Position numbers and translations under genes: made by a program
Shown here: piece after piece, positions 1-9,027 of the stretch
Layout of the letters: each line of letters begins with the position of its first letter
Position numbering within the stretch: position 1 is the first letter of the stretch
NCBI RefSeq assembly: GCF_030406325.1
Contig: NZ_JAUEQY010000028.1
Location: 89,158-153,157 of the forward strand
Origin: Actinomadura sp. DC4
GTDB taxonomy: Bacteria > Actinomycetota > Actinomycetes > Streptosporangiales > Streptosporangiaceae
DNA length: 64,000 bases
Reading direction: 5' to 3'
Notes under the pieces: generated by a model
Seen by the model: the letters and a program-made list of their open reading frames with translations, nothing else
Database searches by the model: none
What the model was told of the DNA's origin: nothing

Positions 1-714
1 GGTCGCGTCGGCCGCCGTCTGGCAGTACGCGGCGAGCCGCCCGGACCGCCGCCGCAGATCCTCCAGCCACCCGTCCTCGCCGTACACGGCGCGCGCGGCC
101 GACCCGAACGCGTCCGTGGCGGCTCCGGCCCCGCCGGTCGTCACCCACCGGGTGTAGGCGGCGACGTCCACGGCCGCCTGGTCGGCCACCCGCCCCATCG
201 CCATCGCGGCGTCCCGCAGCGCGTTCATGCCGTCGAGGTCGCCGTCGGGCCAGGTGCACCCCACCCCCACCGCCTCGAAGAACCACTGCGCCTGACGCAC
301 GAGCGGCGGCGCCGGCACCGTGGACGGCAACCCATGGGGGGTCTCCGGCAGCGCGTACGGCGCGGGTGCTCGGGGCGGTCGCGGTCCGGCGAGCCGCCGG
401 CCGCCCAGCCCGTCCGCGATCACGCCGTCCGCCTCGGCGTACCAGGCCCCGGCGTCGGCCAGCCCGGCTCCCATCTCCCGTACCAGGTTCACGGCCGCGA
501 CCAGGTCATCCAGCAGGTCGTCCCGCGGTCCGACGAATCCGGGTGCCCCCGCCTCGCCCTCGAACAGCGCCTTCCCGAGGTCATCGCTCCCGAACGGACA
601 CGCCGTCACCGCCCGGCAGAACGCGTCCACGCCGCGCGCCAGGTCCCCGGAGGCCGCGCCGACCCCTTTTCCCGCGCCGGACCACACCTCGGGCACGACG
701 CTGAATCCCGGCAT
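1..714 (-). CDS. T7SS-type secreted protein, N-terminal part (runs off window)
   Basis: The 238 codons from an ATG at 714 down to base 1 are open with no stop, so the gene continues beyond the left edge. A good ribosome site (CAGGGGG) lies about 4 bases before the ATG, and a TAGGGT -10 candidate sits at 757-752. The protein has no signal peptide. It reads as two helical WXG100-like halves: the first opens with PGFSVVPEVWSGAGKGV, and the second contains FFEAVGVGCTWPDGDLDGM near residues 150-170. That W-x-W-P pattern followed by an Ala/Leu-rich helix is seen at the N terminus of CpnT-like and polymorphic-toxin proteins exported by type VII (ESX) systems. I infer a T7SS substrate carrying an unseen C-terminal effector or toxin domain. 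The family is moderately sure; the cargo is unknown. Confidence 0.65.
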   Translation of the reverse strand, partial: MPGFSVVPEVWSGAGKGVGAASGDLARGVDAFCRAVTACPFGSDDLGKALFEGEAGAPGFVGPRDDLLDDLVAAVNLVREMGAGLADAGAWYAEADGVIADGLGGRRLAGPRPPRAPAPYALPETPHGLPSTVPAPPLVRQAQWFFEAVGVGCTWPDGDLDGMNALRDAAMAMGRVADQAAVDVAAYTRWVTTGGAGAATDAFGSAARAVYGEDGWLEDLRRRSGRLAAYCQTAADAT

Positions 715-909
715 CGGACCCCCTGATCGCTGTAGGACGAAGCAGCCACGCACCCTAACGTCCCGCGATCGGGAGACACCCCTTCCGGGCCCCTGTGACG
801 GGTGAGCGGAGTGTGGCCTGCCGGCCTCGCCGAGAACGGTCCGGCCGTCCCGCGCATCGGCTAGCCTCGCGAACGCGGAACGTCTGATTTGTGCGAGGAG
901 GTCCAGCTA

Positions 910-1932
910 GTGCGCTGTTCACGCGTCGCGCCGGCGGTCACCGCCGCGCTTGCAGGCACCACCCTCGTGGCCTGCTCCAACCCGCCGGAAGAGGCCGCCA
1001 CGGCGCCGCCCCCGGCGGCCTCCGAGCCGGCCCCGACTCCGTCGGCCACGCCGACCGTGCCGGCCCCGGCGAACCCCTTCACCGGTACCGATGCCACCCC
1101 CGGCCCCGTGCTGGCCGTGAAGATCGACAACACCCGGTCCGCCAAGCCGCAGCTCGGGCTGCGTTCGGCCGACATCGTCTACGTCGAGCAGGTCGAGGGC
1201 GGCCTCAGCCGGATCATGGCCGTCTTCTCCTCCAAACTGCCCGCCCGCGTCGGGCCGGTGCGCAGCGCCCGCATCTCCGACCTGCACCTGCTCCCGCAGT
1301 TCGGCAGGCCGGCCTTCGCCTACTCCGGCGTACAGGGCAAGATGAAGCCCTACGTGGCCGAGGCGCCGCTGCTCGACGTGTCCCAGGACCGCTCGAACAC
1401 CGGCTACCTGCGCGCCGGATCGCACCCGGCCCCGTACAACCTCTACGGCACGCCGAAACGGCTCCTCGCCCGCGCGCACGGCGCCTCGAAGGCCTCCGAC
1501 ATCGGCTTCCGCTTCGGCCCGGCGCCGGACGGCGGGCGTACGGTCAAGAGCTTCACCGCCCGCTATCCGGCCGCCTCGCTCCGGTTCCGGTGGTCGGCCA
1601 AGGACAAGCGCTGGCTGGTCACGCAGGACGGCTCGCCTGACCGCGCGGCCGAGGGTGGCCGGCTCGGCGGCCAGACGATCGTCATCCAGAAGGCCCACAC
1701 GACCCGTTCGCAGTTCCACGACTTCCTCGGCAACTACACGCCGCTGGTCAAGACGGTGGGCAAGGGGAAGGCGACCGTCCTGCGCGACGGCAAGGCCTAC
1801 GACGCCCGCTGGTCCCGTGCCTCGGAGAAGGACGGCACGACCTTCACGACCGCGTCGGGGCGGCCGATGACCTTCGCCCCGGGTCAGGTCTGGGTCGTCC
1901 TCGTCAACGACGGGAAGCCCACCACGCCCTGA
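910..1932 (+). CDS. DUF3048 (YerB-like) lipoprotein
   Basis: The start is GTG 910, because GAGGAGG lies just upstream and the N terminus then becomes a lipoprotein signal: basic VRCSR, a hydrophobic stretch and the lipobox LVAC (Cys about residue 21). A Pro/Ala/Thr-rich linker follows to about residue 50, then the DUF3048 domain with the marker strings GPVRSARISD and PAPYNLYG. The mature protein of about 320 residues should be tethered to the outer face of the membrane. The family is common in Gram-positives and has no established biochemical role. A TAGCCT -10 candidate lies at 862-867. The gene stands alone, divergent from the T7SS-type gene and followed by pdxS. Confidence 0.85.
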   Translation: MRCSRVAPAVTAALAGTTLVACSNPPEEAATAPPPAASEPAPTPSATPTVPAPANPFTGTDATPGPVLAVKIDNTRSAKPQLGLRSADIVYVEQVEGGLSRIMAVFSSKLPARVGPVRSARISDLHLLPQFGRPAFAYSGVQGKMKPYVAEAPLLDVSQDRSNTGYLRAGSHPAPYNLYGTPKRLLARAHGASKASDIGFRFGPAPDGGRTVKSFTARYPAASLRFRWSAKDKRWLVTQDGSPDRAAEGGRLGGQTIVIQKAHTTRSQFHDFLGNYTPLVKTVGKGKATVLRDGKAYDARWSRASEKDGTTFTTASGRPMTFAPGQVWVVLVNDGKPTTP

Positions 1933-2050
1933 GCCCGTCACAGTGTCGGTTCACAACCTGATTCTTGACGCATTGGCAGGGGCGAATCGCCCCTTACCTG
2001 GCTCTACCATGGAGACGACCGCTTGATCGACATTCTGAAGAGGTAGCGCC

Positions 2051-2980
2051 GTGTCCACCGCCACTCCTGATGCCACCACCGACCAGTCCAGCGCCGTCCC
2101 CGAGACCGGCACCGCCCGGGTCAAGCGGGGCATGGCGGAGATGCTCAAGGGCGGCGTGATCATGGATGTCGTCACGCCCGAGCAGGCCAAGATCGCTGAG
2201 GACGCCGGAGCCGTCGCCGTGATGGCCCTGGAGCGCGTGCCGGCCGACATCCGGGCCGAGGGCGGCGTGTCGCGTATGAGCGACCCGGACATGATCGACG
2301 GGATCATCGCCGCCGTCTCGATCCCGGTCATGGCCAAGGCGCGCATCGGCCACTTCGTCGAGGCGCAGGTCCTGCAGGCGCTCGGCGTCGACTACGTCGA
2401 CGAGTCCGAGGTGCTGACCCCGGCCGACTATGACAACCACATCGACAAGTGGGCCTTCACCGTCCCCTTCGTCTGCGGCGCCACCAGCCTCGGCGAGGCG
2501 CTCCGCCGCATCACCGAGGGCGCGGCGATGATCCGCTCCAAGGGCGAGGCCGGCACCGGCGACGTGTCCAACGCCACCACGCACATGCGGCAGATCCGTC
2601 AGGAGATCCGGCGGCTCGGCTCGCTTCCCGAGGACGAGCTGTTCGTCGCGGCCAAGGAGCTCCAGGCCCCGTACGAGCTGGTCAAGGAGGTCGCGCGGGC
2701 CGGAAAGCTGCCGGTGGTGCTGTTCACCGCGGGCGGCATCGCGACGCCCGCCGACGCCGCCATGATGATGCAGCTCGGCGCCGAGGGCGTCTTCGTCGGC
2801 TCCGGCATCTTCAAGTCCGGCGACCCGGCCAAGCGCGCCGAGGCGATCGTGAAGGCCACCACCTTCTACGACGACCCGGACGTCCTCGCCAAGGTCTCGC
2901 GCGGTCTCGGCGAGGCGATGGTCGGCATCAACGTGGCCTCGCTGGCCGAGGGCGACCGTCTCGCCGGCCGCGGCTGGTAA
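2051..2980 (+). CDS. pdxS: pyridoxal 5'-phosphate synthase, PdxS (Pdx1) subunit
   Basis: This is the synthase subunit of the ribose-5-phosphate-dependent vitamin B6 pathway. It condenses ribose 5-phosphate, glyceraldehyde 3-phosphate and ammonia (from PdxT) into PLP as a cytoplasmic dodecamer. The 309-residue product spans the full TIM barrel. The imine-forming lysine is K96 in MAKARIGH, and the second lysine region is [16 protein letters not shown] 2051 follows GAAGAGG. The upstream region 1933-2050 carries a short perfect hairpin (GGGGCG-aat-CGCCCC, 1979-1993) that could end the previous transcript. The partner pdxT lies 860 bases downstream, after one unrelated gene. Confidence 0.97.
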   Translation: MSTATPDATTDQSSAVPETGTARVKRGMAEMLKGGVIMDVVTPEQAKIAEDAGAVAVMALERVPADIRAEGGVSRMSDPDMIDGIIAAVSIPVMAKARIGHFVEAQVLQALGVDYVDESEVLTPADYDNHIDKWAFTVPFVCGATSLGEALRRITEGAAMIRSKGEAGTGDVSNATTHMRQIRQEIRRLGSLPEDELFVAAKELQAPYELVKEVARAGKLPVVLFTAGGIATPADAAMMMQLGAEGVFVGSGIFKSGDPAKRAEAIVKATTFYDDPDVLAKVSRGLGEAMVGINVASLAEGDRLAGRGW

Positions 2981-3141
2981 CTCCCGGGTGTCCCGTCCCG
3001 GCACGAGGCGCACTCAGTGCGTGGTTCGGTGCCTGATGTCGGATCTCCTCTCCACAGCGGGGGAGTGGCGGGCTACTCTGGGCGGCGGCTGAGACGACGG
3101 CGCCGAGGTACGTCCGCACGCCGCAGGAGGGGACGACGCGC

Positions 3142-3756
3142 ATGGGTTGGTCGGTCGCGTTGGCGTGTTCGAGCGTGGAGGATCCCGGCCGGGCGTTCCG
3201 GTCCGGGCTGGCCCAAGATCCTGATGCCGCCGCGGCGCTGGCCCGGCGGCTCTACCCCCGGTCCACGGTCGCCGAGACGGGCGACACCGTGCTCGACTTC
3301 GCCATGTGGCCGTACGAGGACGAGCTCTTCGTCGGCGCGTACGGCCACGCGCTCGTCGCCTGCGACCGCCGGCTCTTCGGCGTCGACGACCAGGCGCGCA
3401 CGCTCGCCGACGAGATCGCCGGGGCGCTTCCGGGCGCCTCCTGCGGCGTCTTGGTGCTCCACAGCGTCGTGTCCGGCTGCTGGTTCCGCTGGTACGAGGA
3501 CAACCGGCCCCGGCGCGACGTCTTCGTGACGGCCGACGACGGCGTGGTCGTCGACCTCGGCGACCGGCTGCCCGCCGAGGCGCCGTTCTGGAAGGCCGTC
3601 GACGACGGCGCGTCCGACGTGCCCCTGCCGTTCGACTACGAGGAGTACGGCCTGGCCCTGGCGCGCGAGCATCTCTTCGGCCGCGACATCGCCGAGCGCG
3701 CTCCGGACGGCTTCCTCGCGCTCGAACTCCCGCTGCGCCGGTTCAAGATCGGCTGA
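3142..3756 (+). CDS. conserved actinobacterial protein of unknown function between pdxS and pdxT
   Basis: This 204-residue, probably cytoplasmic protein has no signal peptide or membrane segment. ATG 3142 is preceded by GGAGGGG, and a TACTCT -10 candidate lies at 3074-3079. The sequence is acidic and rich in aromatics. The opening (GWSVALACSSVEDPG), an early LYPRSTV string and WPYEDELFVGAYGHA recall the actinobacterial DUF6928 group, but I make that match from memory and hold it loosely. There is no catalytic motif that I recognise. Its position between the two PLP synthase subunits may reflect a role near B6 metabolism or simple insertion. The function is unknown. Confidence 0.8.
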   Translation: MGWSVALACSSVEDPGRAFRSGLAQDPDAAAALARRLYPRSTVAETGDTVLDFAMWPYEDELFVGAYGHALVACDRRLFGVDDQARTLADEIAGALPGASCGVLVLHSVVSGCWFRWYEDNRPRRDVFVTADDGVVVDLGDRLPAEAPFWKAVDDGASDVPLPFDYEEYGLALAREHLFGRDIAERAPDGFLALELPLRRFKIG

Positions 3757-3837
3757 GCGCAGGGAAGCCCGGCGGGCGCTTGGAGCGTTGTCACTGACAC
3801 TAAGCTCAGAGGAACTCCCAACGCGAAGGGCTGGTCC

Positions 3838-4443
3838 GTGGCTGCTGTCCCGACGGTCGGTGTGCTCGCACTGCAGGGCGACGTCCGTGAGCATCGCCGG
3901 GTGCTCGAGTCCTGCGGCGCCGCCACGGCGGTCGTCCGCCGGCCCGAAGAACTCGACCGCGTCGACGCTCTGGTCATCCCGGGCGGTGAGTCCACCACGA
4001 TGTGGCGGCTCGCCCGCACGTTCGAGCTCCTCGGCCCGCTGCGTAAGCGCGTCGAGCAGGGCATGCCCGCGTACGGCTCGTGCGCCGGGATGATCATGCT
4101 GGCCGACCGCATCATGGACGGCGTCGCAGGTCAGGAGACTATCGGTGGCATCGACATGGTCGTACGCCGCAACGCGTTCGGCCGCCAGGTCGACTCCTTC
4201 GAGAGCGACGTGGAGATGGACGGCCTCGACACGCCGTTTCACGCCGTCTTCATCCGGGCGCCGTGGGTCGAGTCGATGGGCGAGGAGGCGCGGACGCTCG
4301 GCCGTGCCGCGACCGGCGACTCCGCCGGTAGGATCGTCGCCGTCCGGCAGGGCCATCTCCTCGCGACGTCGTTCCATCCCGAGCTCACCGGCGACTCGCG
4401 CATCCACGAGTACTTCCTCGCGATGGTGAAGGGATCGCCCTGA
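3838..4443 (+). CDS. pdxT: PLP synthase glutaminase subunit PdxT (Pdx2)
   Basis: This class I glutamine amidotransferase partners with PdxS; it hydrolyses glutamine and channels the ammonia into the synthase barrel. The 201-residue product has the oxyanion glycine region VIPGGEST (about 47-54), the nucleophile C82 in AYGSCAGM, and the His-Glu pair in SFHPELTGD near the C terminus, so the triad is complete. The start is GTG 3838. The upstream gap (3757-3837) holds a TAAGCT -10 candidate at 3801-3806 and a small TGTCA-c-TGACA palindrome, so the gene may have its own promoter as well as reading through from pdxS. Confidence 0.96.
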   Translation: MAAVPTVGVLALQGDVREHRRVLESCGAATAVVRRPEELDRVDALVIPGGESTTMWRLARTFELLGPLRKRVEQGMPAYGSCAGMIMLADRIMDGVAGQETIGGIDMVVRRNAFGRQVDSFESDVEMDGLDTPFHAVFIRAPWVESMGEEARTLGRAATGDSAGRIVAVRQGHLLATSFHPELTGDSRIHEYFLAMVKGSP

Positions 4444-4449
4444 ACTCTC

Positions 4450-4470
4450 GCTCCCCCGGGGGTGGGGAGC
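4450..4470 (+). terminator. hairpin after pdxT
   Basis: A perfect 7-bp stem, GCTCCCC / GGGGAGC, with a 7-base loop lies six bases after the pdxT stop. There is no T-run, which is common for actinobacterial terminators. The pdx transcript probably ends or weakens here before yebC. Confidence 0.5.
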
Positions 4471-4588
4471 CACGTTCGGGGCGGATTCCCGTCGCGCCCA
4501 CGCCGCGGCAGTGCAAGCACGACTTTTCTGAGATAGGAGGAAGGGGCGCAGGTGCTTCGGCTGGCCGAGGCCGCGCCCCGCAAACCAG

Positions 4589-5341
4589 ATGAGTGGCCAC
4601 TCCAAGTGGGCGACGACGAAGCACAAGAAGGCCGCGGTTGACGCGAAGCGGGGCAAGCTCTTCGCCAAGCTCATCAAGAACATCGAGGTGGCGGCCCGCA
4701 CCGGCGGCGGCGACCCGGACGGCAATCCGACGCTTTACGACGCCATCCAGAAGGCCCGCAAGAACTCCGTTCCCCTCGACAACATCGAGCGGGCACGCAA
4801 GCGCGGCGCGGGTGAGGAGGCCGGCGGCGCGGAGTGGCAGACGATCATGTACGAGGGCTACGCGCCCGGCGGCGTCGCGGTGCTCATCGAGTGCCTGACC
4901 GACAACCGCAACCGTGCGGCCTCCGACGTACGCACCGCGCTGACCCGCAACGGCGGCTCCCTCGCCGACCCCAACTCCGTCTCGTACATGTTCGCCCGCA
5001 AGGGCGTCATCATCCTGCCCAAGGAGGGCACGACCGAGGACGACGTGATGATGGCGGTCCTCGACGCCGGCGCCGAGGAGGTCAACGACCTCGGTGAGTC
5101 CTTCGAGGTGATCAGCGAGGCGGGCGACCTGGTCGCGGTGCGCAAGGCGCTGCAGGAGGCCGGTGTCGACTACGAGTCCGCCGAGGCCAACTTCCTGCCC
5201 AGCGTGAGCGTGCCGCTGGACGAGGAGCACGCCAAGAAGGTCTTCCGCCTGCTGGAGGCCCTGGAGGACAGCGACGACGTGCAGAACGTCTTCGCCAACT
5301 TCGACGTCTCCGACGAGATCATGGAGAAGATCGACGCCTGA
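4589..5341 (+). CDS. yebC: YebC/PmpR-family (TACO1) protein
   Basis: The 250-residue product begins [14 protein letters not shown], the signature N terminus of the YebC family, and carries the usual three-domain length. Older work describes members as DNA-binding regulators (PmpR, or RuvC-region YebC); more recent work links the family to relieving ribosome stalling at proline stretches, like mitochondrial TACO1. The sequence does not decide between these. It sits in the conserved actinobacterial order pdxT-yebC-ruvCAB. The ribosome site before ATG 4589 is weak. Confidence 0.93.
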   Translation: MSGHSKWATTKHKKAAVDAKRGKLFAKLIKNIEVAARTGGGDPDGNPTLYDAIQKARKNSVPLDNIERARKRGAGEEAGGAEWQTIMYEGYAPGGVAVLIECLTDNRNRAASDVRTALTRNGGSLADPNSVSYMFARKGVIILPKEGTTEDDVMMAVLDAGAEEVNDLGESFEVISEAGDLVAVRKALQEAGVDYESAEANFLPSVSVPLDEEHAKKVFRLLEALEDSDDVQNVFANFDVSDEIMEKIDA

Positions 5342-5347
5342 CGCGCG

Positions 5348-5382
5348 ACGCCTCACCCCGCCTTCCGGGGCGGGGGAGGCGT
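5348..5382 (+). terminator. hairpin terminator after yebC
   Basis: A 14-bp stem with one bulged A (ACGCCTC-A-CCCCGCC paired with GGCGGGG-GAGGCGT) begins seven bases after the yebC stop. It contains the purine-rich GGGGGAGG that could be mistaken for a ribosome site of the next gene, which argues against a start at 5381. Confidence 0.7.
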
Positions 5383-5399
5383 GCGTGACGCCGATGCCG

Positions 5400-5405
5400 T
5401 AGCGT
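5400..5405 (+). promoter_or_regulatory. -10 element of a probable leaderless transcript
   Basis: TAGCGT ends eight bases before GTG 5414. This is the spacing expected when transcription begins at or next to the start codon. No ribosome site precedes that GTG. Confidence 0.5.
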
Positions 5406-5413
5406 CGTGGCCT

Positions 5414-6556
5414 GTGGAGATCCGTTCACTCGACCCCGGCGACATCGACGCGGCGCACGACCTCCAGGTGCGCGCCTTCGGCCCGAAAAGCGGCGACAAC
5501 ATGCGGGCGCGGACGCTGCGGACCGTCGAAGAGGGCCGCATGCTCGGGGTCTACGACGGCCCCCGCCTCATCGCTTCGGCCTTCTACCACGCGCTCGACC
5601 AGTGGTGGCACGGCCGTCCCGTGCCGATGGGCGGCGTCGCGGGGGTGTGCGTCTCTCCCGAGGACCGCGGCCGGGGAGTCGGGCGACGGCTCGCCGCCGC
5701 CCTGCTCGACCTCATGGAGGGCCGGCCGCTGTCGGCCCTGTTCCCGGCCACCGCCCCGGTCTACCGCGCGGTCGGCTACGAGCACGCCGGCGCCCAGCAC
5801 CTGCTCACCCTGCCGCCCGAGCCGCTGCGCACGCTCGCCGCCGGCCCGGTCAAGGTACGCCGCGCGGGTCCGGCCGACGCGGCCGAGGTCACCGCGCTGA
5901 TGCGGCGGCTGCACGCCGAGGCGCGCCACAACGGCCCGATCGACCGTGGCGAGACCTTCATGCGCCAGGTGCTCGAGGACGAGAAGGTCTTCGCCTACCT
6001 GGCCGACGACGGCTTCCTCGCGTACGGCTGGGACGGCGGCCCCGAGGCGCTGGCCGTGCACCGCTGCGTCGCCGGGTCGCCCGAGACCGCACGGGCGCTG
6101 TGGGCCGTGGTCGGCTCCGGGTCCTCGACGGCCCTGACCGTACGCGCCTGCGTCGAGCCGGACGACCCGCTGCTGTGGCTGCTCCGCGACCGATCCGAGG
6201 ACGAGGTCCGCCGCGTCACGTGGATGCTGCGGGTGCTCGACGCGCCCGCGGCCGTCGCCGCGCGCGGCTTCCCCGAGGGCGTCACGGCGGAGGTCTCCCT
6301 GGTCGTCGAGGACGAGACGCGCCCGCGCAACGCGGGCGCCTGGCGGCTGACGGTCGGCGGGGGAGAGGGACGCCTCGAACGCGACTCCGGGGCGCGTGAG
6401 GCCGTACACCTGCCGGCCGGCGGCCTCGCCGCCCTGTACGCGGGCGTCCCGGTCGCGACGCTGCGCCGCGCGGGCCTCGCCGCCGGCGGCGAGGCGGCCG
6501 ACCCGGTGCTCGACGCCGTGTTCGCCGGGACGCCGTACATGCTCGATTACTTCTGA
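5414..6556 (+). CDS. Eis-like GNAT N-acetyltransferase
   Basis: The start is set at GTG 5414 (VEIRSLDPGD), giving 380 residues; the in-frame GTG at 5381 lies inside the yebC terminator. The N-terminal GNAT domain has the acetyl-CoA motif VCVSPEDRGRGVGRRL (about 77-92), then a second GNAT-like domain and a C-terminal SCP2-like fold, as in mycobacterial Eis. The Eis general-acid tyrosine region matches APVYRAVGYEHAG, and the chain ends MLDYF, keeping the terminal Phe whose carboxylate acts as general base in Eis. The family acetylates aminoglycosides or protein lysines; the substrate here is not predictable. Confidence 0.88.
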   Translation: MEIRSLDPGDIDAAHDLQVRAFGPKSGDNMRARTLRTVEEGRMLGVYDGPRLIASAFYHALDQWWHGRPVPMGGVAGVCVSPEDRGRGVGRRLAAALLDLMEGRPLSALFPATAPVYRAVGYEHAGAQHLLTLPPEPLRTLAAGPVKVRRAGPADAAEVTALMRRLHAEARHNGPIDRGETFMRQVLEDEKVFAYLADDGFLAYGWDGGPEALAVHRCVAGSPETARALWAVVGSGSSTALTVRACVEPDDPLLWLLRDRSEDEVRRVTWMLRVLDAPAAVAARGFPEGVTAEVSLVVEDETRPRNAGAWRLTVGGGEGRLERDSGAREAVHLPAGGLAALYAGVPVATLRRAGLAAGGEAADPVLDAVFAGTPYMLDYF

Positions 6557-6607
6557 CCTGACCGCGACACGCCGCACCGAGCCGGGCCGCGGAGCGTGCG
6601 GGCCGAG

Positions 6608-6613
6608 TAGCCT
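6608..6613 (+). promoter_or_regulatory. -10 candidate for ruvCAB
   Basis: TAGCCT lies 48 bases before the ruvC start, giving a predicted start of transcription near 6620. No clear -35 element is seen. Confidence 0.4.
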
Positions 6614-6661
6614 CGCTGCGAACACATGTTCGGAGCCGGACATGGGCCGAGAGGAGTCTTC

Positions 6662-7177
6662 GTGCGGGTGCTGGGCGTCGATCCCGGGCTGACCAGGTGC
6701 GGAGTCGGCGTCGTCGACGGCGCGCCGGGAAAGCCACTCCGGCTGGTGAGCGTGGGCGTGATCCGTACGAGCCCCGGCGACGACATCGGCGTACGGCTGA
6801 TCGGGCTCGAGCGCGGCATCGAGGAGCTTCTCGACGCCACCAGCCCGGACGCGGTCGCGGTCGAGCGGGTGTTCAGCCAGCACAACGTCTCCACGGTGAT
6901 GGGCACCGCGCAGGCGGGCGCGATCGCGATCGCCTGCGGCGCCCGCCGCGGCCTGCCGGTCGCCCTGCACACCCCGAGCGAGGCCAAGGCGGCGGTGACC
7001 GGAAACGGCCGCGCCGACAAGGCTCAGGTGACCGCCATGGTCACCCGGCTGCTGCGCCTCGACGCGGCGCCCAAGCCGGCCGACGCGGCCGACGCGCTGG
7101 CCCTGGCCATCTGCCACGTGTGGCGCGGCGGCGCCCAGGCCAAGCTCCAGGCGGCCCGCACACGCCAGGGACGCTGA
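6662..7177 (+). CDS. ruvC: Holliday junction endonuclease RuvC
   Basis: This dimeric resolvase cuts four-way junctions delivered by RuvAB. GTG 6662 is preferred to the in-frame ATG 6626 because GAGAGGAG precedes it and the protein then begins [10 protein letters not shown] like its family. The acidic metal-binding set is complete: D7, E68 (VERVFSQ), D141 and D144 (DAADALALA). The 171-residue length is normal. ruvA starts 25 bases after its stop, and ruvB follows in the same transcript. Confidence 0.97.
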   Translation: MRVLGVDPGLTRCGVGVVDGAPGKPLRLVSVGVIRTSPGDDIGVRLIGLERGIEELLDATSPDAVAVERVFSQHNVSTVMGTAQAGAIAIACGARRGLPVALHTPSEAKAAVTGNGRADKAQVTAMVTRLLRLDAAPKPADAADALALAICHVWRGGAQAKLQAARTRQGR

Positions 7178-7201
7178 CATGAGACACGAAGGGACGCAGG
7201 A

Positions 7202-7810
7202 GTGATCGCATTCGTCAACGGCCGGGTCGCCTCGGCGGGCCCCGACGGGGCCGTCGTCGAGGTCGGCGGGGTCGGGCTCTCGGTCCTGTGCACGCCGGCC
7301 ACGCTCGCCGGGCTGCGGGTGGGTGACAACGCGCACGTGGCCACCTCCCTCGTCGTCCGCGAGGACTCCCTCACGCTTTACGGCTTCGCCGACGACGACG
7401 AGAAGACGGTCTTCGAGCTGCTGCAGACCGCCAGCGGCGTCGGCCCGCGCCTCGCCCTGGCGATGCTCGCCGTGCACTCGCCGAACGCCCTGCGCCGCGC
7501 CGTCGCCACCGAGGACGTCACCGGCCTGACGAAGGTGCCGGGCATCGGCCGCAAGGGCGCCCAGCGCATCGTGTTGGAGCTGAAGGACCGCCTCGGCCTG
7601 CCACTCGAAGGACGCGACGACGACGCGCCCGTGCCGTCCTTCGCCGCCGCCGCGTGGCGCGCGCAGGTGCACGCCGGGCTGACCAACCTCGGCTGGACCG
7701 CCCGCGACGCCGACGCGGCGGTCGACGCGGTCGCCGCCGACATCGACGGCCAGGACACCTCCGACATCGCCGCCCTGCTCAAGATGGCGATGAGGAAGCT
7801 GAGCCGATGA
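7202..7810 (+). CDS. ruvA: Holliday junction branch-migration subunit RuvA
   Basis: RuvA is the DNA-binding tetramer that loads RuvB on Holliday junctions. The 202-residue product shows the N-terminal OB fold (MIAFVNGRV), the tandem helix-hairpin-helix region with [16 protein letters not shown] (about 101-116), and the C-terminal RuvB-contacting three-helix domain (about 145-202). GTG 7202 follows GACGCAGGA. ruvB begins 26 bases downstream. Confidence 0.97.
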   Translation: MIAFVNGRVASAGPDGAVVEVGGVGLSVLCTPATLAGLRVGDNAHVATSLVVREDSLTLYGFADDDEKTVFELLQTASGVGPRLALAMLAVHSPNALRRAVATEDVTGLTKVPGIGRKGAQRIVLELKDRLGLPLEGRDDDAPVPSFAAAAWRAQVHAGLTNLGWTARDADAAVDAVAADIDGQDTSDIAALLKMAMRKLSR

Positions 7811-7835
7811 CCGCCGTACGCCACGGAGGCCGCCC

Positions 7836-8873
7836 GTGACCGAGGACCGCTTCGTCTCACCCGTCGCCGACGGTGAGGAGAAGGTCATCGAGGCGGCGCT
7901 GCGGCCCAAGCGCCTCGACGAGTTCATCGGCCAGGCCCGCGTACGCGAGCAGCTGTCGCTCGTCCTGCACAGCGCCGTCCGCCGCGGCCGGCCGCCGGAC
8001 CATCTGCTCATGTCCGGGCCGCCCGGACTCGGCAAGACCACGCTCGCGATGATCATCTCGAGCGAGCTGGGCATGCCCCTGCGCATCTCCTCCGGCCCGG
8101 CGATCGAGCGGGCCGGCGACCTCGCCGCGGTGCTGTCCACGCTGTCCGAGGGCGAGGTGCTGTTCCTGGACGAGATCCACCGGATGGCCCGCCCCGCCGA
8201 GGAGATGCTCTACGTGGCGATGGAGGACTTCCGCGTCGACGTCGTCGTCGGCAAGGGGCCGGGCGCCACCGCGATCCCGCTCGACATCGCGCCGTTCACC
8301 CTGGTCGGCGCGACGACACGGGCCGGGCTGCTGCCCGCGCCGCTGCGCGACCGGTTCGGCTTCGTCGCGCACATGGACTTCTACGAGCCGTCCGACCTCG
8401 AGCGCATCATCGACCGCTCGGCCCGGCTGCTCGACGTGCGGATGGAGCCGGCCGGCGGCGCCGAGATCGCCCGGCGCTCGCGGGGCACGCCACGCATCGC
8501 CAACCGGCTGCTGCGCCGCGTACGCGACTACGCCGAAGTACGCGCCGACGGCGTCATCACCGAGGAGATCGCGCACGACGCGCTGTCGCTTTACGAGGTC
8601 GACGCCGAGGGCCTTGACAGACTTGACCGCGCGGTTCTCCGCGCGCTGTTGCGAAAGTTCGGCGGCGGGCCGGTGGGGCTGTCGACACTCGCGGTGTCCG
8701 TGGGAGAAGAACCGGAGACGGTCGAGGTCGTCGCCGAGCCGTTCTTGGTACGAAAAGGCCTGATCGCACGCACTCCGCGCGGCCGGATCGCGACGCCGGG
8801 GGCCTGGCGGCACCTCGGAATCACGCCACCACCCACGGTTGAAGGTACGCTTTTCGAAGTGACGGAGGAGTGA
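7836..8873 (+). CDS. ruvB: Holliday junction helicase RuvB
   Basis: RuvB is the AAA+ hexameric motor for branch migration. The 345-residue product has Walker [10 protein letters not shown] (K67), Walker [10 protein letters not shown] (about 110-118), sensor 1 VGATTRAG, and the C-terminal winged helix with [12 protein letters not shown]. The start is GTG 7836. It is the last gene of ruvCAB; the 154-base gap that follows has a separate promoter for yajC-secDF. Confidence 0.97.
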   Translation: MTEDRFVSPVADGEEKVIEAALRPKRLDEFIGQARVREQLSLVLHSAVRRGRPPDHLLMSGPPGLGKTTLAMIISSELGMPLRISSGPAIERAGDLAAVLSTLSEGEVLFLDEIHRMARPAEEMLYVAMEDFRVDVVVGKGPGATAIPLDIAPFTLVGATTRAGLLPAPLRDRFGFVAHMDFYEPSDLERIIDRSARLLDVRMEPAGGAEIARRSRGTPRIANRLLRRVRDYAEVRADGVITEEIAHDALSLYEVDAEGLDRLDRAVLRALLRKFGGGPVGLSTLAVSVGEEPETVEVVAEPFLVRKGLIARTPRGRIATPGAWRHLGITPPPTVEGTLFEVTEE

Positions 8874-8908
8874 CGAGGAACTTCCCGGCGTGCTGAGGCG
8901 TCACCTCG

Positions 8909-8938
8909 TTGCCGGGGTTTCGTCAACTCCTTTACACT
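8909..8938 (+). promoter_or_regulatory. promoter for yajC-secD-secF
   Basis: TTGCCG (8909-8914) and TACACT (8933-8938) are separated by 18 bases, a housekeeping-sigma arrangement. The predicted transcript starts near 8945, giving yajC a leader of about 80 bases. Confidence 0.55.
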
Positions 8939-9027
8939 CCGGAGCTTGTCGCCGTCGTCAGGCGACACGCCTTTCGCACGCGAATCGTCGGCGGCGGGCT
9001 GAACACACATATCGGAAGGATGCCCCG

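Noticed and set aside
1965..2010. TTGACG plus TACCAT as a pdxS promoter
   Set aside because: The distance between them (34 bases) is far too long for one promoter. TTACCT is also too far (23 bases). No confident pdxS promoter is called.
5426..8140. A 904-codon minus-strand open frame
   Set aside because: Antisense of the Eis-like gene and ruvCAB, with no recognisable motif or ribosome site.
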